This document shows positions 37,601 to 49,600 of a stretch of 64,000 nucleotides of DNA, piece after piece. The DNA is from Lytechinus variegatus (lineage: Eukaryota > Echinodermata > Echinoidea > Temnopleuroida > Toxopneustidae). Under the pieces are notes generated by a model, which saw only the letters and a list, made by a program, of their open reading frames with translations, did no database searches and had not been told where the DNA came from. Where the stretch lies: NCBI RefSeq assembly GCF_018143015.1, contig NC_054746.1, positions 31,399,129 to 31,463,128 on the forward strand, in the 5' to 3' direction. The position numbers and the translations under genes were made by a program. The number at the start of each line of letters is the position of its first letter. The first letter of the stretch is position 1.

Positions 37601-40600
37601 ACCAAACATAGTCAACACATATTACTTGTACTGACTTATACTCTCACCAGTCCCTCCATGAACTATGATACCTCAATACTTTTACCATAACCCCTTACCC
37701 TTATCCAACAAAAACCATTATGTGCATGTAACTTGTACAACATAGTCAAATGATCAAGTTTTCTCCGTCAGCCACTCATTTTCAAAATAACATACTTCAA
37801 AGTCCTCAAAGAAGCTAAAATAAAATGTTTGCAATTTCCAAATAAAAATGAAGGTAGCAAGCACCCTTTGTAGCAATTTACATGTTGATGTAGAACATAA
37901 GAATAAACATGAAATACATATATTACTACAGTCGAGTGTTCTCAGTGACGGATGTATCACATCCAGCATCAACTCAAAGTCTTTTACCTTCATGTTCAAT
38001 GTGATATGATTAGTTAGCTTATTCAATTGGTTCTGCAAAAGTGAAGAGTAAGATGGCCTCTGTTGTCTATAATGGCAGTAACTTGACTACTTCACAATCT
38101 GAGAGCCTTTACTCCATACTATGGTGCACAAGCTTTCTCTGCCTCAGCGCCTTCTCTCTGGAATAATTTGCCATTAAATTTAAGAATTATACAATCACTG
38201 GAGACCTTCAAATCCAAACTGAAATCTTATCTTTTCTAACAGTATTAGTTATTGGCACTTTGACACCCATCCAAACTTTCTCATTCTTTCTTTTCTTGTG
38301 CGCCTCGGAATAGAATATTTCTAGATAGATGGCGCTATATAAATGCCTATTATTATTATTATTACTTGTTAGTGAGATCTTTATCTGCAAACACTTGGCC
38401 TTTATCATCATTATTATGCAAGTGTGTCACATCATACTCCTTTGTTCAATCAGTGACATGGATATCACCTGTGCGGCATGCTTTAAGGCCTTTTTAGGGG
38501 GGTATCCATATATTGTAGTAGAACAAGTTTATCAATGTGGATTGAGAACTGACTTTTTGGAGAACAGAATATCTGCTGATGACGTGGATGATCTATATGC
38601 ATGCTGATCATCAGTCGCTTTCAAGACTGTACTCTTGAGAATTGCCCCTTGTGTAGATGACAGTATGAATGACATGCTTGACAGCATATGTGTATTGGGT
38701 AGTACAGTTGTTCCATCTTGCATTGAAATCCTTCTTTCCATCGAACACCTCTCTACTGTCTCTGCTGCAAAGTTTAGAGCAAAATTAATTCAAAGCTACA
38801 GCTTTGGTTGCAGTCCAAACCTACCTTTGATGTTACCTCCTATTCCATCTCCTGCCCAATTTTGCCTTGGCTGGTGGCCTAGTTCTAGTAGCGTCAATGT
38901 CTTATAGCTCCTTAAAGTGAAGTTGGTTATGTTCTCAAATAAGTATCTCTGCATAAACTGGCTTGCAGCGCCATCAGAAAGAATTTTGTTTTCATCTCTT
39001 GATTGATGTCCAAGATGAGATGGTGGAGGAATGTGGCAATTGCATATGTATCTCTATGATTGCAAAATTTTGAGCACGACTTACCTGGAACACCACATTT
39101 TCACCATTACATGTAGCTTGTGCTTTCTCATTTTCAAAGTGATACTCTGTTACTGTTAAATGAATGGTATAAAAGGAATGCTGATAGCTGTGTCATCATC
39201 AGTAGATCTTCTTGATTGATGGCTTTAACAGTATTATCTGGTATCTTGTTGTGTGCATCTGTAGTATCTCTGTCTTCGTGGTTGCTACACATCAAATTTC
39301 TTGGCTAGGGATGGATCACTTCTACTGCATCTTCAAGGACTTAGTCATAGATTTTGAGAGGCATGGTGCACAGTTTTTCCAATAATTTGAGCTGATAGTC
39401 GAGGATTACATGTATGCTCTTCAGGTGTAGGGATCTTTGACGTTTCCTCTGGTAGTCTCTTTCTTCATGATAGCTTTCAGTGCCATGTAAGGAGAACTCG
39501 ATCTCTTTACCAAATATTCTATGATAACACTTTAGAACATTACTTCATATGAAATTTTATCGAATGAGGATTTTCCAGGTGTATATAAATTTTTATTGAC
39601 AAACAATAATGCTAATATGCTTGTTATGTTGAATACTAAAAAAGAAGAAGATATTCTTTAATTATTTTGGTAAAGAAGTTTGGGATTTTTCTTTTGAATA
39701 TTAGGCTTGTGGGGGAAAAATCATGGTTATATGGCTAATAAGTGGAATGAGTGACTTTCAGATTTGATTTTGAAGCCATGGCAGCTACACCAATACTTCT
39801 GTAGATGCTGCGGTTTTGGCAAGTGAACAATTTTGAATACACCTTTAACTTAGCATGCATTACTGTTTTGGGTTTCCTTTTTTGTAAAATATCATACATG
39901 TTTCAAATGTGGTTGAATGGCATGTCTCAGTCCTTATAAATACAAAGTTAACATTTATTTGAAACAATTAGTGTGATCTTAGAGGTAAAATATGTATATT
40001 CATTATTTTAACTTTTTTTTCATTGCAGATAACTAAGGAAGAGCATGTACAATCAAACAAAAGGAAAACAGAAAGATCTCCATCAAAATCGAGTGAACAA
40101 AACAAAAGGTAAATGCACATGAAAATCTTATTTCTTTATCTTTGTTGATACAAGTAGTAATGCAAATGCCAATTTTTCCTAGTCAGTAATAAGTCTATTA
40201 AATGAGCTTAACTCTGTATACTGAATTTGCTTCTCATTAAGACCTTGGCCCCATCTTACAAAGAATTATGATTGATCCGATCAAACGTAACTTTATGGAA
40301 ATCCATCAATGTCATAATTTTTTCTACAAAAAATTTTCACAATGTCCTTTGTATGCAAAGCGAAACACAGTGAATTTTCAAGAAAACAATGAATGCATGA
40401 ATATGCATCATAGCTAGAATATACTTTTAACAAACATGCATAAAAGTTGTTGACGTTGCTGGCCGTCCATAGTTGCAATTGATTGGACCAATCGTAACTC
40501 TTTTATGATGGGGCCCAGTAGTACAATTTGCTTGTTCTTCCCCATCTGTGGTGTTACTGTACGATGTAGAAGCGAAAAGCATTAGGGGAACAATTTCTTG

Positions 40601-43600
40601 AAGGACATGTCAGATTTTTTATCTGACAAGTGGTGTTTTATCCGACAGATATAGTAACAGTGCTTCTCAGCCAATCAAAATCAAGAAAAGTCAGATCTGA
40701 CAACCTGTCTGACAAAAATGTTGATGAAACACACTCTGGGAGTATAGCCAATATCCTTTATGATTTCCCCCTTACATTTAATATAAGTCAGCTAATGCTG
40801 TGTGTGTAACTACATGTATTTGTCTGTTCCAATACGCTTGTTCTTTTCCCCTTTAAAAGATGTTCTTTTGATTATTACGTCATTTGTAATGCTGTCCCAT
40901 CTTCTGCTACCAAAGTTATATTCAAAATTTAGACCACAGTTTTATAAACCTAAGTTCAGAATGTGAGCCTCTGGAGGTAAAGTACTTGAAATCAAGCTTT
41001 CTGCTTTTGCTTGGACACCCGGTCTACAAACTTCACTTTCATTTTAACCCTATCTAGGCCGGGGGGGGGGCCTCGGAGCTCCCCCCCTCAACGAATCGCA
41101 CGATATTTTCGCCGTGCGAAATTTTTTGACCGCGCTGCTCGCTGAGTTTTTATTTTCAAGTCTTATGCAACTTTTGAGACCAATTTTGCGTCACCCGGGT
41201 ATGTGGTTCTGAAATTACGCAACATTATGTAAGTGCATGTCAGACCGAAAATTGCTCAAAACAGGATTTCGTGTACAAAGTCAATGCAAATTGTGTTTTC
41301 AACCAAATTTCATAAATGTATGATTATTTTTAGTTTTGCTAGTCTAAATGTATTCATTTTATGCTTTTTATGATCACAGAAGAGTCCCCAACAAATTTCA
41401 TTGAAAAAACAATGAAAAACAAAAGGTAAAAAAAACAAAGAAATACATAAGAAATTGCAAAAAACAATATAATACATAAGAAAATGATTTGATATCACAA
41501 TTTTTTTCATGTACTCTTGCTTAGGACACCACAAAGAGTTTCTATACCAAAAATTAGTACATTTGGAGCTTTATTTAGGGAGTTAGAGGAAAAAGTATGA
41601 TTTCGCATACTAATTACGCATAAATTAGCATAATCACTTAATAGCGATTCGCATGAAATAAATTACTATACAATCTTGAAGATTATGTCCCAGGCAACCC
41701 GTAAGCCAATTTTCGGCGCGGTCGACGGCCGAGATCTTAGGGGGGCCTGGGAGGCCCCCCCCGGCCATAGGAACTCCCAAAATACCCCGGCCTAGATAGG
41801 GTTAATTCACTTAATGTGTTTCAGTTAGGAAAGAATGATGTTTTACATGGGAAAGAGATAAAAATATTCATGACAGATAATCTACTTTTTTCTTTCTTTT
41901 ATTTATATATGTGATGGGTCTCTAGACCACAGAGAAGACCAATCCCAAAGAAAACCACGTTGAGCTCCTCTCTTCCCCGTCGCTCCAATCGCCGTTTGGC
42001 GCCATCACGTGGGTCTGCTACAAGCACCAACCAGTCTGGCCGTGTCCTCAGGAGGCGGGCCCTCAGGTTTACGTCCAACAAAAACTCCACAAGCAATAAC
42101 AGCAATGAGCAGCCGAGAAGAGGTAGCAACACTTTTCCACCTGTCGATGTAGGCTTAGATGAAACAGGGATGGGAGATGGTTTGGATGGACAGACAGGTA
42201 GAAAGAAGAATAGGGAAAGGATAGAAATAGAGAGACAGAAGAGGGAACGTTCACCTGAGTTAGAATCAGGATTTAGTAATCTGGTGCAAAGGAAGGCCTT
42301 GGTAAGGTTGTGTTTTCCAAAGTTCCAGAAAAAAAAATGTATTTAGTTTGATTTGAAATTTATTTTATTTGGTCGATGTGCCTCAAAGTTTTGTTTCAAG
42401 TTTGGTTTAATTTCGTTTTCATTTCAACTAATGGAAGTTTATATTTAATTTCAATGATGAAAAATATTCAAAAGGAAATAGGATTGACATGATGTTTGTT
42501 GTGACGTGTTGGCAAAAGTTCTAGATAATATTTCTTTAGATGATAAAGATAATATACAAGATGGCAGTGACTTTAACTAGGAACAATCGTACAGATGAGT
42601 CTGCCCAAGGCAAGTCAAATTGGTTGAGACCCTCCAATAATATGTTTGCCTTAAAGGAAGCATGTGATTTTATACAATCTTTTTTTTGGGGGGGGAATTG
42701 TTTTTACTAAGGCAATTATCTGACTTGAAGAAGCTTTACTTACTTACTAGGGCTGGGACTAAAACCCGGGTCCCGCCCGGAAGCCTCGGGTACCCGGGTA
42801 GAAAAATCAATACCCGATACCCGAAAATTGCTCACCAGTATAACGTACATTTGATTTGTATTGCGTAGTGTAAGACATGATTGTAACTCATCACAAAAGT
42901 ACACAAGTCTCATTTTGAATCTCACCAATTACCCTCGAAATATCCATAAATATACTAGTTTTTCAAGTGATGATGATACTGAGATCGTTCAATCGTCGCC
43001 ACTTTTCTTTTGCATCGCAGTGACGTCATCCAGCCACTGCGACGCAAGCCAATTTATGAATGAAAATATAGTAAGCATGCGCATTGCAAGCCTCAGCCCC
43101 ACGCAGTATTCCGTCAAAACAAGTCTGCAATACTCTGTCACCTCGTACCAAAATCGACCTAGAATTCCACTTTATTTCATGTGAATTATGAAAGGTATTC
43201 TCAGAGGATCTGTTTTCTCACCGATACCACGCAGGTAAGCAAATTTTATTACTCTCTGAGAATACCTTTTATAATTCATATGAAATATAGAAAAGTGGAA
43301 TTCTAGGTCGATTTTGGTACGAGGTGACAGAGTATTGCAGACTTGTTTCGATGGAATACTGCGTGGGGCACGGGTGACTTGCAATGCGCATGCTTACTAT
43401 ATTTTCATTCATAATTGGCTTGCATCGCATTGGCTTGATGACGTCACCTATGGGGTTTTTCCACCAGTCATATTTCGAGCGACATGATTTTCGGGTACCC
43501 GCCCGAAAATTACCACGGGTACCCGAAGAGAAAAAACCCCGAAAGTCCCAGGCCTATTACTTACTGTGTTATGCACTATGTAAGAACTGACTATTATCAT

Positions 43601-46600
43601 TATTATTATTGTTTAGTAGTAGTAGTAGTAGTGTCAAGGTATAAGTCATGACATGGAGCTGGATGGTGTTGGGGAGAAGGAACACAATAATCAAAATATA
43701 CTTAAAATATTAAGAGAGTTAAATACAGTCTAAACAGAAAGAAGGGGTTGAGAATCTTTCTCAAACTCTTCATTAGACTCACCACATTATGTAAGACAAG
43801 TTTGTACTAGTCTGTTTCTAGAAAGATAAAATGTGATATTTTTTCCTTTGAAATTATTAATTATAAAGGGTTGGCAATAGTTTTTGTTCAGTGGCACTAG
43901 AATTTCAGACATTCTTAAAATTATTTTAATCTTTTGGTCATAGATAACAAGCAAATTGGCATTTCAGAATGTGTGTTATGTGTTTGTTAACATACATTTT
44001 TATTGGTTCTTTACCTTTTATCTTGGGTCATTGGTTTCATTTTTTGGGGGGGTTTGCATGTTCAATTATGGTTTATTTAATCATTTCATGACACCTCATA
44101 TTAAAACCTTGTTGAAATCAGTGTTGATGATAGAGAGAAGGATGAGCAAGTGTTCGTTTTCATAACATGTTTATTTGAAATTATGCGTTCTTTTTACTTT
44201 TTTACCAATCTTGTTTGTTGTTTTGCCTTTTTTGTGTAACATGTATTACCTTGTTTGTAATTATGATATTTGTCAAATACAGATGATAAATGTGAAACTG
44301 TTGGGTGTTTCATAAAGCTGTTTGTAAGTTAAGAGCAACTTTAAGAACGACTGGTGATCGTTTCTTTTGGTAAATGGTATATTCATTGGCGATGGTTAAG
44401 CGCGTAAGAAAAGTTGACAAGTCGTTCTTAAAGTCACTCTTAATTTACGAACAGCTTTATGAAATAGCTTCCAGCATTGGCAGTACATACAAGTAATAGA
44501 TATTATACTACGGATAGTAATATTTATAAATTTAGCAATAAGGCTTCTTACCTCACACCTAGTGCTTAGAATCAGAGAGTAATTGGATTTCTTAGGAACA
44601 GGATTAGGATATAAAACTTCTTCAGTATCAAAGCAAAGTCTGTTTAATGATTTAAAATGGAAAATTCACTTATCAATACTGCAAAAAATCATTGATATAT
44701 AATCACTAAATGAATTGATCCAACACTATAGATAATTCATTTGATCCATCCATTCTTTCTTTTTTTTCTCTTCAATATGACCTGAAAGGATCGAGAAAGA
44801 TTTCCAAGTTTAAATGAATCCTGGGATAAGGACCATGTTGAGTGCAATGGAGACAAGCCACCAAAACATGTCCTGCCATCAGAAGGTGAGTGCTTCATTT
44901 GTTTGTTTTTGTTTTTGTCTAGTTACATAATTGCTAAGGCATTTAGATTAGTGTTGCTATCCTTCAACACAATTTTGAAAATTATTTATTTTTCAGATAG
45001 CCATGATGACAATTTAAAAGAAGAAAACAAAAAAATTTTCATGCAGTTATAAGGGTAAATGTGATGATTATTGCTTTCATTTTATGGTGACTTAGGAACT
45101 TATGTTACAAAATATGAAAAAAAAATTATAATTACACTATCAATGTCCTGGGCTCCGTAACACAAAGATTAGCGATCAATCGCTAAATGAATTGACCAAT
45201 CAAGATCAATGTTACACGCGCATTTGAAGCAATATACTGACTAGGAACCAATCGGAAGTGTTCTTTCATATTTGCTATTCATCGCAAACCTTTGTGTTAC
45301 GGAGCCCTGGTCTTTGATGAAATTACATTTTTGTTACTCAATTTTTTTTTTGCTGGAGAAAATATTAAATGATTCAAACGTCACATGTGTCATTTGGAGG
45401 TTTTGTTAAAAATGACAACATGTATGTCAATTTCTACACCTCCTCAACTATTACTTCTGTCTCTTGCTCTTTGAACTTTAGATGGAGGGGTTGCTAGAGT
45501 TGGTGTCCCAGGACATCCTGGTCGAGAGCGAGTGGAGCAACATGTCCTCCAGGAGCAGTTAAGGCTCCAGGAAATGGCCAGTCCAGAGAAGGTCACCACA
45601 GCGGAGGAGCAGGGGCAGACTGATAAAGGGATAGTCCATCATATGTTTGAGTAAGTCAGTAGAACCTTACACCAGCCCATCAGGGAAAATTATTTTACTT
45701 TTTTCCAGTCAAGGAAAAATCGGCAGAGACCTACTGATCACCTTTTCTGTTAGTCTGTAGGTCTGTTACAAAATGTTAGTTTGTTTTCAACTTGCTCTCA
45801 TTTCTTTATTTCTGCACTAAGTATGTTCACACTCCACAAATTCATCCATAAATCATTACTTTATAGTCATAAAAAAAAATCGTTATAAGCCTTTATCTGA
45901 AAGGTGGTAGCATTATTTGGCCATATACCCCGTATACATAGCCCTTGGTGGGGTGTCGCCAAAATTGTGAATTTTCAGATGAATATATTGCTATCGTCGT
46001 CCCCCCCCCCCCATGGTTCAGACCGGATTTATGCCAATGCACAGACCCCTTCACCTCTAGACCATGGATAGCATCTAGTGGTTTCATAAACTTTAACCAA
46101 TAAATCACAAATCTTCAACCAATTTGGTTGATTGATTGCATATTTCAAGTGACAGGGTGCAATCGTAAGACCAGGTATGTTGCTCTGAGTAGTTGGACTA
46201 GGTTTTTTTTAAAGCAAGGTTTCCACTTTGGCGAGTTGGAGTTGCGAGTCATACGCGAGCTGCGCGAGCTCTAACTCGCCTTAGCTCGCACAAGCTCGCG
46301 TGAAATTTACATTTTTTCCTGGAATTTGCTTCAGTGACAAATGACTCAACATCGAGTTCACTACGCTCGCTGTACGAGTGAACCGAGCGCGAAACGAGTC
46401 AGGCCGAGCTTAGTATGAGTTGCGGTGACCTTTATACGACTTAAAGCGAGCTATGAACGAGTTATCAAGATTTTGTTACGAGTGATAAGAGTTTCATACG
46501 ACCAAGGGACGAGATATGCACATTTTTGGCACTCAAAGATGGATGCCGGCGGCGGTGGCGTCAACACCAAATCTTAACCGAAGTTTAACTTTTTGAAATT

Positions 46601-49600
46601 AAATGGCATCATAACTTCGAAAGTATATGGACCTAGTTCATAAAACTTGAACATAAGGTTTATCAAGCATTACTGAACATCCTCATTGAGTTTCAGGTCA
46701 CAAGACCAAGGTCAGAGGTCATTTGTGGTCAATGAACTTAGACCATGTTTAGGGAATCAACATCAAAATCTTAACCTACGGTTCAGTTTTTGAAATGTCA
46801 TCATAACTTAGAAAATATATGAACCTAGTTCATGAAACGTGGACATAAGGTTATTAAAGAATATAAACATCCTGCTTGAGTTTCAAGTCACATGACTAAG
46901 GTCAAAGGTCAATTAGGGTCAATGGACTTTGGCTAATTGGGGTATTTGTTAAATTAACATTATAACTTTGAAAGTTTATGAATCTGATTCATGAAACTTG
47001 AACATAAGAGTAATCAGGTATCACTAAACATCCTGTGCGAATTTCAGGTCACATGTCCAAGGTTAAAGGTCAATGAACTTTAGTGATGTTTGGGAGATCT
47101 GTTGAATTACCATCATAATAAAACTAAGAAAGTTTATAGATCTGATTCATAAAACTTGGATATAAGAGTAATCAAGTATTACTGAACATCCTGTGAGAGT
47201 TTCAGGTCACACGACGAAGGTCAAAGGTCATTTAAGGTCAACGAACTTTGGTCATGTTGGGGGTATTTGTGGAATTACCATCATAACTTTGAAAGCTTAT
47301 GGATATGATTCATCAACTTGGATATTAGAGTAGTCAAGTATCACCGAACATCTCATGCCAGTTTCAGGTCACATGACCAAAGTCAAAGGTCATTTAAGGT
47401 TATTGAACTTTGGCCATTTTGGAGATTAATACTATATTGCTGTCATAACTTTCAAAGTTTAGATACAGTTTATAAAATGTGGATATAGGGTAATCAAGTA
47501 TCACTGACAACTGAAGTCTTAGGTCACATGATCAAGGTCAAATGTCATTTATTGTCAATGAACGTAGTATTGTATCATTGTATGAATGGTGTTTTTGTGA
47601 ATAATTATTTTATAGTAGTTTTCAAAGTCAGCACTGCTACTATATTGGATAGCGTGATGCAGGTTAGACTGCCAGAGGCGCTCCACTTGGACCTTGTCTA
47701 GTTTGATGTCTTGTTCTTTTACCTTGGCTCTGCTCGTCATTGAACTTTTCTTCCGTTTCAATTGTCTCTTCCTGCACTTCTTCTACCCTTGTTTGAATGT
47801 CATCTTCTTTCGCTGTTTCCCTACCTGAATGGCCACAACTCTTGGATCTTTTGGATCGAGGCATATTTCTCTCCTTATTTGTTTAAAGTTGTAATAATGC
47901 AGTGACAACAGCCTTTTTAAAAGTAAGGTTCACTTTAAAATAAACTCATCGGTTTTAATAGATATCAATTGTTATTAATATCAATGATTAGATCATCTAA
48001 TTTTCTTTAAAATGATACCCTACATGATATGATTATGGTTCACATGGAGGTGCAGTGCCTTGAAATGTGGGGCAAGGTCAAAATTCAAAATTAAGTTGCA
48101 AAGTGACACAATAATGAAAGTCACTGTTCCTTTTTCCGTGGTGATGAGTGAGTTTTTTAAGCGGTTTCTTTTGAGTTTGATCAGTAATCCCGCCTCGGTT
48201 TTAGTAAATATCAATGTTAAATTAATATCAATGAATAGTTTATTTAATTTTCTTTAAAATTATACTTTCCATGATGTGATTTTGGCTCACATGGAGGTGC
48301 AGTGCCTTGAAATGTGGGGCAAGGTCAAAATTCAAAATTTGCAAAATGACATAATATTGAAAGTCACTGTTCTTTTCATCCATGATGATGAGCGAGATTC
48401 TCAGCAATTGTTTTCATGCACCTTAACATCAACATTCAAATGGAATCAAACATACCTCTGCGCAAGCAAACACACAACAAACAAACATAAACCACAAGAA
48501 AACATTATGAAATGAAAAAGCAGGGCCAATGGATTTTCATCTGTATTGACACAGACAAAAGAATCATGTTCTGTATTGACCCTCCATGATTATTTCTGCT
48601 CGTTTTGCAGCTTTTCAATTCAAACTTCATCCAACACTTTTGAATCCTGCTCTTTTCGTGATGACATGATCATAACAAGCATGGTATCATTGTAAAGAAA
48701 ATCGAATGACCTTTTAAATGATGTCAAATATGCAATGTGTAAATTTTGGAGTTGGGAGAAATTAATGGCCAAACTCAGATTTCCAAACTTTTTTTTTGAG
48801 GGGTTTATATGTGGGGAAAATGTAGATCACTGGACATTTATCATTCAGCCGGCATGCCTCTGAGCCCTTGCCACGCACTCGGAATAAACTCATACGAAAC
48901 TCGCTGTAACTCGGGGTGCTCGATCTAAAGTCGCGCTAATCTCGTGGGCACCTCCACTTGACTCGTAAAACGATCGCAATGCTCGTATCTCGCTCTTGAA
49001 AACTCGGAACGCACTCGCGTATACTCAGATGTGGCGAGTTATTACGAGTTATTGTGAGTTTATCTCGAGCTTCTTACGAGTTATTACGAGTACTGCGAGT
49101 ATACAACGAGTTTAGGTGAGTTCAGCACGAGTTACAGCGAGTTAGCAAAATTTTTGAACATGTTCAAAAATTTTGAAACTGCTCACGACTTCAAGGAGAG
49201 TTGTCCCGAGCTTGAACGAGCTCCGCCGAGTCATGCCGAGTTGTCGCGAGTTATCCCGAGTTTCATGGTGAGCTTTATGCGAGTTATCGCGAGTGCCTCA
49301 TTTTGGCAACTCGCTATAACTCGCCATAACTCGCGATGTTAACTCGCCAAAGTGGAAACCTTGCTTAAGACTTGGGGGCCAAATTGGTATCTGTTGATAA
49401 AAACATGACTTAATTTTTTCCTTTGTACTTGCTCACCAAGGCTCTCTTTGCAGCATTGTCCCCAATGAATATAGGTGTTGCGTTAACTTTTTAGAATTAA
49501 AACAATAGCTCTCGCATTTTTACAAATGCATCCTTATCATCTATTGGTTGTATCAAATGCCAAGTTAAGTATGGTATTACTGCTTGAATAAAGCTATGAT

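Larger units (their letters stand above)
46213..49365. mobile_element. Harbinger-like element, 3.15 kb, TAA flanks
   Basis: AGCAAGGTTTCCACTTTGGC on the left and GCCAAAGTGGAAACCTTGCT on the right are perfect inverted ends, flanked by TAA (46210-46212 and 49366-49368). A 3-bp TAA/TTA duplication fits PIF/Harbinger. Both subterminal regions (46230-46500 and 48870-49350) are packed with GCGAGTT/AACTCGC words, more than twenty in all, like transposase-binding arrays. The interior holds a reverse TGACCT tandem element (46541-47691), a short open frame (47664-47864) and a 250-base direct duplication (48019-48395). I see no DDE transposase. It fills much of the MAJIN intron between exons 8 and 9. Confidence 0.7.

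Noticed and set aside
41960-42346. A separate 128-codon gene starting inside MAJIN exon 6
   Set aside because: There is no ATG at its start. It is simply the open part of exon 6, and the codons after 42301 are read-through into the intron.
47555-47761. Minus-strand open frame joining the charged peptide to the tandem repeat
   Set aside because: It runs across the border of the TGACCT element, so its second half is repeat sequence.
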